This document shows, one piece after another, positions 52,004 to 60,219 of a stretch of DNA of 64,000 bases. Under the pieces are notes generated by a model that saw only the letters and a list, made by a program, of their open reading frames with translations, was not told the origin of the DNA and did not search any database. The translations under genes were made by a program, and so were the position numbers. The stretch is from Bacteroidota bacterium (GTDB lineage: Bacteria; Bacteroidota; Bacteroidia; Bacteroidales; Porphyromonadaceae). The stretch's first letter is position 1, and every line of letters begins with the position of its first letter. Where the stretch lies: positions 124,001 to 188,000 of the forward strand of contig JAEWWU010000019.1 of NCBI GenBank assembly GCA_023396255.1. The letters run 5' to 3'.

Positions 52004-54748
52004 ATGAAACGATATAACACTCTCCACCACGCTATTTTTGCGGCTTGTTGTACCCTTCTGGTTTGGACCTCCACAAACACACTTAGGGCGAACGAGTCCT
52101 GTCGCCTGCCTCAAACCGATACAGTAAAAATAGTTACAGCCCCGGTTGTGGACTACACGCGCCCCATCTACAAAGAGATTGCCGGCATAGAGATAACGGG
52201 AGCGCAAGGCATAGATCAAACCTTACTCCTCAACATCGCTGGCTTATCAATAGGAGAGCTTGTGGAGGTTCCCGGAGCCGTTTTTAGCGATGCCGTGAGG
52301 CGCTTTATGCGCAACGGATATTTTGCCAACGCTCAAATTTATGCTACCAAATATGAAGGCAACAAAGTTTGGATCAGAATACATCTGACCCAACATCCGC
52401 GGATCTCTCAGGTAACCATAACCGGAGCTAAGAAGTCGGAGAAAGAAGACATAGAGAAAAATATGGCTCCCCGACAGGGAACCCAATTAACCCCAAACAT
52501 AGAAGACCGTACCAAACAACTTATAACGAAGTACTACAATCAAAAGGGATACAGTGAAATGAGTGTTGAGATAAAAAGTGAACCGGATATTACCAAAGAA
52601 AACTTTGTCAATGTACACATATCTATTGACCGAAAAGACAAAACCAAAATTGCCAACATCACCTTTGAGGGAAACAACAATTTAAGCGCAGCCACCCTAA
52701 AAGCTGCAATGAAGAAAACCAACGAGGTGTTTCGTCTCAGTGGAGATCGTTGGCTAACTTCCATCAAGGAGCTCTTTAGTACGAAGAAATTTGTCCAAGA
52801 GCTTTATGAAGAGGACCTCAACAACCTTATCTCGGCATACCACAACCACGGTTACAGAGATGCCGAAATTGTCTCGTCTTCAATCTCTCAAGATCCCGAA
52901 AATGCCAATCGCATCAACATACATATCAAGGTAAACGAAGGAACTTGCTATCGAATCAAAAACATCAGAATTGTTGGAAACACCAAATATCCGTCCGATC
53001 TGCTGCAGCACGTGCTCAATGTGCGCCCTGGAGATGTATACGATCAGGGAAAACTCAACGATCGTCTCTTCGTGGACGAAGATGCGGTAGCCAACTTGTA
53101 TTATAACAATGGTTATCTGTTCGCAGGAATAGACCCGGTGGAGACGGCCGTAACGGGGGATTCAGTGTCTTTGGACTTACGGATCACCGAAGGACCTCAA
53201 GCTACAATAGACAAAGTGATTATCAATGGAAACACTCAACTCTATGAAGAAGTAATTCGACGTGAATTGCACACCAAACCGGGCAAACTATTCAGCCGAG
53301 AAGATTTGATGAACTCTTGGATGGCTCTCAATCAATTGGGGCACTTCGATCCTGAAAAGTCCACTCCCACCCCTATTCCCAATCAACAAAGTGGCACTGT
53401 GGATATCGAATACAACCTAACTCCTCGGAATAATGACAAGTTCGAAGCCTCCATAGGATTTAGTCAAGCCGGTTTTATAGGGCGAGTTGGAATTAACCTA
53501 ACAAATTTCTCTATCAGTAATCTCTTCAATCCCAATGGCAAGCGGTCTTTCTTGCCACAAGGAGAGGGGCAACAACTCTCTATCAGTGCGATGAGCAACG
53601 GTAGATATTATCAGCAGTATAACATCCAATTCTCTGATCCGTGGTTCGGGGGAAAGCGTCCCAACTATTTTTCCGTTAGTGCTTTCTATTCTATGCAAAC
53701 TGCATTGGATACACGCTACTACAACAACCAGATAGGTTCCTACGCCGGGTACGGGTATGGCTATGGGTATGACAGATACGGCTACGGAGGATATGGTCGA
53801 TACGGATACAACAATGGATACGGAGGATACGGTTATGGCGGTCAAGACTTGATGGAGAAATCTTACAACCCCAACCAATCGCTACACATTGCCGGCACCT
53901 CAGTCGGCTTTGGGAAACGTCTCAATTGGCCGGACAATTGGTTTATGTTCTACACCTCACTCAACTACACCTTTTACTACCTCAGAGATTGGGTTTATGA
54001 TACTTTTGAGGGATTTCACAACGGGATGGCCAACGACATAAACCTCAACTTGCGACTCTCCCGTAACTCAATCGACAATCCCGTATTTACGCGTAGAGGT
54101 TCCGACTTCTCATTATCGGTAACAGCCACGCTACCTTACTCTCTTTGGGATGGAGTTAATTATGCAGACCCCAATCTAAATGCAGCTCGTCGCAACAGAT
54201 TTGTAGAATACCACAAATGGAGGTTTAGTGGCAAAGTATTTTCGCCTTTGCTCAACCCTGCGACCGTCAAATATACACCCGTCTTTATGAATAGATTTGA
54301 TATGGGATTCATTGGCTCTTATAACAGTAATAAACGCACTCCTTTTGGGAATTATTATATGGGCGGTGATGGTATGAGTGGATATGTAGGCGGATATATG
54401 AGCGAAACAATCCCCTTGCGCGGATACCGTAGCGGTTCTATTGCTGGGAACAACTACAATTATGCTTATGCCTTCTTGCGCTTGGTTTCGGAGTTGCGCA
54501 TCCCCGTTTTATTTCAGTCTCAATACAATGCGTGGATACTTCTTTTTGCTGAAGCCGGCAATGCGTGGCGCAATGTCGAAGACTTCAATGCTTTTAATCT
54601 GAAACGGTCAGCAGGAGTCGGCTTTCGCATCACCCTTCCCTATCTGGGTCTCTTGGGGTTGGATTGGGGATATGGCTTTGATAAGCCAGATGGCTCTTCT
54701 TCTCGAGGGGGAAGCAATATCAGTTTCGTCTTAGGACAAGAGTTTTAA
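52004..54748 (+). CDS. bamA: Outer membrane protein assembly factor BamA
   Basis: A 914-residue Omp85-family insertase. ATG 52004 starts a signal peptide (HHAIFAACCTLLVWTSTNTLRA); the longer frame overlapping uppS is rejected. Five POTRA repeats run from about residue 45 to 430 (IEITGAQGIDQTLLLNIAG, ITFEGNNNLSAATLKAAM, IRIVGNTKYPSDLLQHVL with VRPGDVYD, VIINGNTQLYEEVIRRELHTKPG). A 16-stranded barrel follows. The barrel contains the family motif in GFSQAGFIGRVG and FMNRFDMGFIGS, and ends in ISFVLGQEF (terminal Phe). Unusual: a loop near residues 580-616 is almost pure Gly/Tyr/Arg (GYGYGYGYDRYGYGG and following). Essential in other bacteria; here in operon with uppS and two Skp chaperone genes. 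Confidence 0.95.
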   Translation: MKRYNTLHHAIFAACCTLLVWTSTNTLRANESCRLPQTDTVKIVTAPVVDYTRPIYKEIAGIEITGAQGIDQTLLLNIAGLSIGELVEVPGAVFSDAVRRFMRNGYFANAQIYATKYEGNKVWIRIHLTQHPRISQVTITGAKKSEKEDIEKNMAPRQGTQLTPNIEDRTKQLITKYYNQKGYSEMSVEIKSEPDITKENFVNVHISIDRKDKTKIANITFEGNNNLSAATLKAAMKKTNEVFRLSGDRWLTSIKELFSTKKFVQELYEEDLNNLISAYHNHGYRDAEIVSSSISQDPENANRINIHIKVNEGTCYRIKNIRIVGNTKYPSDLLQHVLNVRPGDVYDQGKLNDRLFVDEDAVANLYYNNGYLFAGIDPVETAVTGDSVSLDLRITEGPQATIDKVIINGNTQLYEEVIRRELHTKPGKLFSREDLMNSWMALNQLGHFDPEKSTPTPIPNQQSGTVDIEYNLTPRNNDKFEASIGFSQAGFIGRVGINLTNFSISNLFNPNGKRSFLPQGEGQQLSISAMSNGRYYQQYNIQFSDPWFGGKRPNYFSVSAFYSMQTALDTRYYNNQIGSYAGYGYGYGYDRYGYGGYGRYGYNNGYGGYGYGGQDLMEKSYNPNQSLHIAGTSVGFGKRLNWPDNWFMFYTSLNYTFYYLRDWVYDTFEGFHNGMANDINLNLRLSRNSIDNPVFTRRGSDFSLSVTATLPYSLWDGVNYADPNLNAARRNRFVEYHKWRFSGKVFSPLLNPATVKYTPVFMNRFDMGFIGSYNSNKRTPFGNYYMGGDGMSGYVGGYMSETIPLRGYRSGSIAGNNYNYAYAFLRLVSELRIPVLFQSQYNAWILLFAEAGNAWRNVEDFNAFNLKRSAGVGFRITLPYLGLLGLDWGYGFDKPDGSSSRGGSNISFVLGQEF

Positions 54749-54799
54749 CTACACTCCAATTGATTACAAATAAAAAGTACCACCTCCAAGCAATTTGAC

Positions 54800-54807
54800 T
54801 ACCTTTG
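54800..54807 (+). promoter_or_regulatory. -7 box before the skp pair
   Basis: TACCTTTG, 51 bases before the first skp start. It may let the chaperone genes be expressed independently of bamA. Confidence 0.5.
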
Positions 54808-54857
54808 AGCATAGTGATTTAGTAAACCGAAAAGAAAACTATTAAAAGAAATTGGTT

Positions 54858-55370
54858 ATGAAAAGATTTTTGTGCGTCGTGGCTCTTTCTATTGCAACTA
54901 CCTTCGGTGTTTGTGCCCAAAAGTTTGCATTGGTTGATATGCAGTACATTCTCAAAAACATACCGGACTACGAGATGATGAATGAACAATTAGAAACCAT
55001 CTCAAAAAAGTATCAACAAGAGATCTCCAAATTGGAAAACTCGGCAGAAGCTAAGTACAAGAAGTACCAAAGTGACTTGGTGTTCCTCTCCGTTGAGCAA
55101 AAGAAACAGCGAGAAGAGGAAATTGTAAAGATAGAGCAGCAGGCATCCGAACTCCAAAGCAAGTACTTTGGACCAGATGGTGAACTATTCAAAAAAAGAA
55201 CCGATATGATGAAGCCCATTCAAGATGAAATTTGGGAAACGATCAAGCAAATTGCCAAGGAGAATAACTTTCAATTGGTTCTTGATAGAGGCACTTCGGG
55301 TATCATTTTTGCAAATCCATCCATAGATATCAGTGATCTTGTTTTGAGTAAGATGGGTTTTGCCAAATAA
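54858..55370 (+). CDS. OmpH/Skp-family periplasmic chaperone (first copy)
   Basis: A 170-residue Skp-family protein. ATG 54858 begins a signal peptide (FLCVVALSIATTFGVCA; mature start QKFALVDMQYILKNIPDYE). The mature region is a long charged helical arm pair (EQLETISKKYQQEISKLENSAEAKYKKY ... KKQREEEIVKIEQQASELQSKYFG, in the full tentacle-like layout) that in trimeric Skp forms a cavity for unfolded outer-membrane proteins. It lies downstream of bamA and is followed by a paralogue, corresponding in gene order to the P. gingivalis OmpH pair. Typical length (150-180). Confidence 0.88.
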   Translation: MKRFLCVVALSIATTFGVCAQKFALVDMQYILKNIPDYEMMNEQLETISKKYQQEISKLENSAEAKYKKYQSDLVFLSVEQKKQREEEIVKIEQQASELQSKYFGPDGELFKKRTDMMKPIQDEIWETIKQIAKENNFQLVLDRGTSGIIFANPSIDISDLVLSKMGFAK

Positions 55371-55429
55371 TCTGACGCAAAAGAGTTTCTTAGTTTTGAT
55401 TTAACAACCTAATAATTTTATAACAACGA

Positions 55430-55930
55430 ATGAAAAGAATTGCATTATTCCTCCTCGTAGGGCTTTTGTTGCCATTGGCTGCATTCGCTCAACAAAAAAT
55501 CGGTATCGTAAACACTCAAGAAATTATTGCTTCTATGCCCGATGTAAAAACGGCTGAAGGTAGAATACAAGAGTTGGATAAGAAATACTCTGCCGAATTG
55601 CAAACTATGCAAGATGAATACCAGCGCAAGGCAGAAGCCTATATTAAGGAACAACCCAAATTGTCTGAGGCTATTAGCAAAAGCCGCCAACAAGAATTGG
55701 TCGATTTGCAAAACCGTATTCAACAATCTGCTCAAGCTATGCAGCAAGATATGGAACGCCAACAACAAACTCTTATGGCTCCAATCCAACAAAAGGTTTT
55801 AGACGCTATAAAAAAAGTGGGAGATGAGAATGGATTTGCCTACATCTGCGAAAGTGGCGTTATGCTCTATACCGGATCCTCGGCACAAAATATTACTGCC
55901 CAGGTAAAAGCTAAATTGGGATTGAAGTAA
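55430..55930 (+). CDS. OmpH/Skp-family periplasmic chaperone (second copy)
   Basis: A 166-residue Skp-family protein. Signal peptide (ALFLLVGLLLPLAAFAQ), mature N-terminus QKIGIVNTQEIIASMPDVKTAEG, and helical arms rich in Gln/Glu (MQDEYQRKAEAYIKE, AMQQDMERQQQTLMAPIQQKV). The C-terminal strand FAYICESGVMLYTGSSAQNIT is characteristic. It differs substantially from the first copy, so the duplication is old. A strong terminator follows. Confidence 0.9.
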   Translation: MKRIALFLLVGLLLPLAAFAQQKIGIVNTQEIIASMPDVKTAEGRIQELDKKYSAELQTMQDEYQRKAEAYIKEQPKLSEAISKSRQQELVDLQNRIQQSAQAMQQDMERQQQTLMAPIQQKVLDAIKKVGDENGFAYICESGVMLYTGSSAQNITAQVKAKLGLK

Positions 55931-55961
55931 CTTCCGATTCTGTTATCTACCGCCCTAATAC

Positions 55962-55996
55962 CCCTATGCTTTACAGAAAAGAGCATAGGGTTTTTT
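55962..55996 (+). terminator. Terminator of the porG-skp cluster
   Basis: CCCTATGCT (55962-55970) pairs exactly with AGCATAGGG (55982-55990), followed by TTTTTT. Confidence 0.9.
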
Positions 55997-56486
55997 ATTA
56001 TCTCCTAATTCTGCGTTCGTTTACACCCTAACAGATAGCATTCTGCTGATAAATTGTCAGGGATCAAAGACAAATATTATACAAACCTTGATTTGACAAA
56101 TACACAGCTCTTAGCAGAAAAGGATGGAGAAATCCCCTCAAAATAAGACCTCCATCACACAGAATGTAATAAATGGCAACCACCACTTCGGATCTGCAAC
56201 CGATCTATTCAGAACTATTTTCTTACTGTTTGTTCATTGCCTCTTACTTCATCTCTATGCATTTCTTTACTTGGTCTAATCTATTGTCTTTATCCAACAG
56301 AAATCTTCTACCTTATAAGCAAAGGAAAGACTTCCTAAATCACCCACAATTTAAACTGCGAGAGAAATTTCTTTTACTCCTTGAATGTATATTGAGAAAA
56401 AATATTACCTTTGCAACGATTTCAGATGGAAGTAACTTCTTTCTTCCTTAGAATTGAGGATGAGATGATTCTCCTGTACTAATTTT
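55997..56486. other. Intergenic region upstream of tRNA-Pro
   Basis: About 490 AT-rich bases. A 92-codon plus-strand frame (from 56173) overlaps the tRNA promoter and resembles nothing known, so I do not call a gene. Confidence 0.5.
56406..56413 (+). promoter_or_regulatory. -7 box of tRNA-Pro
   Basis: TACCTTTG, a perfect TAnnTTTG match, about 74 bases before the tRNA. Confidence 0.5.
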
Positions 56487-56561
56487 CGGGGTGTAGCGCA
56501 GTCCGGTTAGCGCACCTGCTTTGGGAGCAGGGGGTCCCAGGTTCGAATCCTGGTACCCCGA
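56487..56561 (+). tRNA. tRNA-Pro (anticodon TGG)
   Basis: A complete cloverleaf: acceptor CGGGGTG with TACCCCG, D-arm GCGC...GCGC, anticodon stem CCTGC/GCAGG with loop TTTGGGA (anticodon TGG), and T-arm CCAGG TTCGAAT CCTGG. No encoded CCA. Confidence 0.96.
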
Positions 56562-56568
56562 CGAGGAG

Positions 56569-56607
56569 AGGCTAAGTACTTAATAAACAGTGCTTAGCCT
56601 TTTTTTA
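56569..56607 (+). terminator. Terminator after tRNA-Pro
   Basis: AGGCTAAGTACT (56569-56580) pairs with AGTGCTTAGCCT (56589-56600) with one T-G wobble, and TTTTTTT follows. Confidence 0.9.
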
Positions 56608-57208
56608 TGGGACAAAATCGAGACATTTTCTGAGAAAATCGGACAAGCCTTATACCCCTTCGATATAAAAATTCCATACAAATATTTTCACTTCCCCTCC
56701 ACCGACAATTTCTCTTTGGGAACAGCTTCTTTTCCTCAATAACATTTCCTTCTATTCTCCTCCAAAACACTTATCTCTCTTATAAAAGACGGTCTAAAAA
56801 ACAAGGGAGTAGCTAAAAGAAAAAGATAACCTTTCCTCTTAATACCCTCTTTCTCCTACCCCAATAAAAAATGACAGTAGGAGGAGTCTTTAGATATTGA
56901 ATAGATAACAATCTATCTCCTCAGAAAAAAGGACTCTTGTTTTGTTGTCACAAAGGCACTAGTTTTAGGGTAGAAATATTTATATCTCCTTGAATTTCTC
57001 TTCGAGGATCCTGCAGTATAAGCATAACCGTATAGAGATATTGTCAAGCATTGTGTTTATACCTAATTTTGCGTCATCAAGAATAAACAGATTATGCAGG
57101 TTACGAGAACACCACCCTACGGTAAAAAGAATTACAGAGGAATACGACTTGCATAGAAAACATCCAAGATGGTGTGCCAAGAAATTTAATTACTAACCAG
57201 GTTATTGT
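56608..57208. other. Intergenic region before the barrel gene
   Basis: About 600 bases after the tRNA terminator. Frames of 66-68 codons exist on both strands near 56980-57196 but neither is recognised. I saw no repeat of the tRNA 3' end that would mark an integration site. Confidence 0.45.
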
Positions 57209-59509
57209 ATGAATAGAAAATTCTATCTACTCCTATCCTTGCTCTTTTCTATAGGATCCTTGTTGGCTCAATCTGTAGTTGAGATACGAGGAAGCATCAC
57301 CGATAAAGCGGGGGACCCTTTGGTTGGGGCTGTCGTCTATTTTAGGAATGTGGCAGATAGTCTTGCCACATTCCCCACAGTCACAGACAGTAATGGATGC
57401 TTTAAGCAACTTTTGGTTCCATCTCGGTATTTTTATTCGATCTCTTATTTGGGAGAAGAATACAAACCAAACCCAAATCTTCTGACTGTAAAAGGACGAT
57501 CCATCGACATTGGAAATGTCATAGTCCCTGTGAAAGATGTGCAATTAGAGGAAGTCGAGATAAAGGGGATTCGTCCGTTCGTCTCATACAAGGGGGCAAA
57601 TCCGGTATATAACTTAAGTGCCCATCCGAGTATTCAGGGGAGCAACTTATTGGATGGCATCAAGTATTTACCAGGCATTTATCAGAAAGATGGTGTGGGA
57701 TTGAGTGCTTATGGTATTTACGATGTGACTATTGCGCTGAATGGTCGTGTGCTATTGCTCCCTAAAGAAGAGGTCTTGTCCTATCTCACCACATACAGTG
57801 CAAGCGATGTAGAGAGCGTAGAGGTAATACGCAATCCGGGGCCTGAGTATGGTAATAACTTGGATGTGGTACTTAACATCGTAACTAAAAAGAAATCTTG
57901 GCAAGACGAATTAAACATTTTCTCCTCTTCTGATATTACTTCCCAGAGAGGAAATCTTTTCTCTGAAGCATTAAGAGGTCGATTTAATATAAACCGGGGA
58001 ATTTCTCGCAACTATATTTCAGCTTCTATATCTAATACCAATCGAAAGGAAACCTTAGAGACATCCTTTGGTATCGATACCACAATGATTACTCCTCGTA
58101 GACTTTATGGTGTCGAGGCTGGTTCGGATCTTCAATTGTCCAAGAGTTCTCTATTAGGAGGTCGGATCGGCTTTTCTAAGCTCACAGAGGCTTTGAGAAA
58201 CAATCATACGTCGCAGGTAAATCTTGATAGAAATGTAATGACAGGGACTCTCTACCATCACTTTAATAGGGATAGTTGGGCTTGGGATATCAATGGAGAT
58301 CTGCTATTTAGCAAGAATAGTGTCTTGTATCAATCACTACAGGAGACCATCACCTCAGAGCATAATAACAAGGCTCAATCTTATCGTATCACATCAAACT
58401 TTTTTTATCGATTCTCTCCTTCCTTTAAGATGCAGACAGGGGTTATCAGCAGTCATACCTTCCTCAATGACAGGTCGCAAGACGGAGAGCTTGACTTGAG
58501 ATATAGAGAGCAGCAGAACTCCATCTATACCACATTCTACTATCAGAATAAGGACTTAAATGGACGAATTGGCGTGCAGCTCAATAACGACATAAGAACC
58601 TTATCTGGAATTTCGTCTCAAAACAATGGACAGAGATGGAGCTGGTGGAACTGGCAACCCTACTTTGGTGTAGATTATAGTATAGCTCAGCATCATTTAC
58701 TCTCGTTAGTCCTGTCGTCGTATTACAATAGACCGCAGTTTAGAGATCTACTCCCATACACCTCTGGCTCATCGGGCTTCTTGAAGAGAAAAGGTAATCC
58801 CAATCTGAAGAACAGCCTTAGATACAATCTCTCGCTTACCTACTCTTTTATGAGGGCTGCAAGTTTGGAGTTCAGTTACTCCGACGAACGATTTCCCATT
58901 GTAGAGATGGTCAGCCAGCAAGGAGATAGCTACTATATATCTCGTAATAATTTGGATAGAAGCCGTTATTTCAGAGTTGTTGCAGGATTGCCGATACCTG
59001 TTATCAATAATCAAGGTATTGGGATAAATTGGCTCATCTCTACCTATTTTGCCTTTCACCGACAGTTTGACAGTGGCATTGTCAACGGTAGTCATATAAA
59101 TAGGGCGTTCAATGCCTATTATCTAATGCATAGTCAGAGCCTAAGTCTCCCCCGAAGTTGGAACATCTTGGCACAAGTTACCTACTACAGTCCCCTATTT
59201 ATGGGAGTATATCAGACTACAAAACCGCAATGGTGGATTGATCTGACTGTGAGTAAACGGATCGCCAATTGGAAGTTTTCTCTCTCCGGGCGCGACCTAC
59301 TCAATAGCAATATAGCAGAGGGGCAAGTCGTAGGGCTACCGATGGAAATGCACTTCAAGAAGAATTGGCACCAGCCATCTATAACACTTTCTATCTCTCT
59401 ATTTATAGGAAATGATAAGCTGAAAGGTATCAGACGGGTGAGTACATCAGATAGCTCCGACAGGATCGTCTCAACAGCTGATGAAAGCATCTCTTTGCAG
59501 AAAAGATAA
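57209..59509 (+). CDS. TonB-dependent-receptor-like outer-membrane beta-barrel protein
   Basis: A 766-residue outer-membrane protein. Signal peptide (LLLSLLFSIGSLLAQ), an N-terminal carboxypeptidase-regulatory-like domain (VEIRGSITDKAGDPLVGAVVYFRN, about 20-105), a plug-like region (LLDGIKYLPGIYQKDG, IALNGRVLLLPKEEVLSYL, DVESVEVIRNPGPEYGNNLDVVLNIVTKK; about 140-230), and a C-terminal barrel of amphipathic strands. It matches the Bacteroidetes outer-membrane beta-barrel family of short TonB-receptor-like proteins. No clear TonB box and no SusD partner gene is seen, so the ligand is unknown. Stands alone after tRNA-Pro; no terminator was identified directly behind it. Confidence 0.85.
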   Translation: MNRKFYLLLSLLFSIGSLLAQSVVEIRGSITDKAGDPLVGAVVYFRNVADSLATFPTVTDSNGCFKQLLVPSRYFYSISYLGEEYKPNPNLLTVKGRSIDIGNVIVPVKDVQLEEVEIKGIRPFVSYKGANPVYNLSAHPSIQGSNLLDGIKYLPGIYQKDGVGLSAYGIYDVTIALNGRVLLLPKEEVLSYLTTYSASDVESVEVIRNPGPEYGNNLDVVLNIVTKKKSWQDELNIFSSSDITSQRGNLFSEALRGRFNINRGISRNYISASISNTNRKETLETSFGIDTTMITPRRLYGVEAGSDLQLSKSSLLGGRIGFSKLTEALRNNHTSQVNLDRNVMTGTLYHHFNRDSWAWDINGDLLFSKNSVLYQSLQETITSEHNNKAQSYRITSNFFYRFSPSFKMQTGVISSHTFLNDRSQDGELDLRYREQQNSIYTTFYYQNKDLNGRIGVQLNNDIRTLSGISSQNNGQRWSWWNWQPYFGVDYSIAQHHLLSLVLSSYYNRPQFRDLLPYTSGSSGFLKRKGNPNLKNSLRYNLSLTYSFMRAASLEFSYSDERFPIVEMVSQQGDSYYISRNNLDRSRYFRVVAGLPIPVINNQGIGINWLISTYFAFHRQFDSGIVNGSHINRAFNAYYLMHSQSLSLPRSWNILAQVTYYSPLFMGVYQTTKPQWWIDLTVSKRIANWKFSLSGRDLLNSNIAEGQVVGLPMEMHFKKNWHQPSITLSISLFIGNDKLKGIRRVSTSDSSDRIVSTADESISLQKR

Positions 59510-59521
59510 AGAGCCAATTTC

Positions 59522-59790
59522 AGTCGCTCATCCCGAAATAATCCTCCGTTAGTTTTATCGCTTTCCGTTGCAATTTAGTGATAGCTTCGGAGCTGGATTA
59601 TATCGTTCTGTTTGAAACTTCTTACGAAAATTGGGTATTCCAAGTTCATTGTCATCCTCCTCTTTGTCAAAAGGGAGGGATAACTTCTTAGTGTTTGCAA
59701 AGTACCGATGCTGAGCCTACGGCACACGGCTTCGTTGTCAAGCCCACACCTCTGCTTCGGGAGGATTTCCATAAGTTGCTCTGTATACCT
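59522..59790 (-). pseudogene. Possible remnant of a helix-turn-helix (excisionase-type) gene
   Basis: On the minus strand one frame (59575-59772) contains LDNEAVCRRLSIG and TLQTLRSY, which resemble the LDNQ[ED]VC..L.IS.RTLQTLRDNG core of helix-turn-helix proteins found on Bacteroides mobilizable elements. The match stops after TLQTL. Other frames downstream carry short open stretches (IKLTEDYFGMSD, PNFRKKFQTERYNP), as in a frameshifted relic. The resemblance is recalled, not searched. Confidence 0.3.
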
Positions 59791-59878
59791 GCTACCCTCT
59801 ATTTATCAAGCGTTTATTCTGTCTTCTTTTGCCATTAACTCCCATATTTCTTGACAAAATCACTCTGAATGGGGGTTC

Positions 59879-59975
59879 AATTAGTTCCCTACAAATCCCC
59901 CATTTGCAGGGAACTAATTCTCAATAATTCCCTACTAATTTTTATTCCGTCCAAGCAAAATATTTTTTTGTCCAA
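59879..59975 (+). repeat. Dispersed three-arm palindromic repeat, copy F (most complete)
   Basis: Arm a AATTAGTTCCCT (59880-59891), arm b AGGGAACTAATT, and arm c ATAATTCCCTACTAATT, then TTTATTCCGTCCAAG, an A/T run and a second GTCCAAG. Arms a-b and b-c can each form a hairpin but not both at once. Confidence 0.88.
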
Positions 59976-60146
59976 GCTAATCTCATCCACCCCCAATCTC
60001 TTTCAATACAGCCCCGTCAAAGCCGTCAATACCACGTAATAAAGTCAACAATTCTTCTCCCGACTCCTCCCAATTGAAGCCTTTGTTTCGAGTATCTTCG
60101 GAGATAATCAGCCTCCAAACAAATCACACCTATCCGATAACCACAC

Positions 60147-60203
60147 AAAAAGCCCCTTCCATTCGGGATATCCAACCCAAACGAAGAGGCTTTCTTTCTT
60201 GAA
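60147..60203 (-). terminator. Terminator after the YD-repeat gene
   Basis: On the minus strand AGCCTCTTCG...GGG pairs with CCC...GGAAGGGGCT (plus-strand arms about 60147-60165 and 60174-60193) with G-T wobbles, followed by TTTTTG. Confidence 0.65.
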
Positions 60204-60219
60204 AACCGGTAAGAGAAAA

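Larger units (their letters stand above)
59510..60146. other. Intergenic region with HTH remnant and repeat copy F
   Basis: About 640 bases between convergent genes. It holds the possible HTH relic, repeat copy F, and AT-rich sequence without a supportable gene (59976-60146). Confidence 0.45.

Noticed and set aside
56173..56451. 92-codon plus-strand frame before tRNA-Pro
   Set aside because: It overlaps the tRNA -7 box and reads like translated AT-rich spacer.
56487..57208. tRNA-Pro as an integration site for an island carrying the barrel gene
   Set aside because: A second copy of the tRNA 3' end was not found in the window and no integrase is present.
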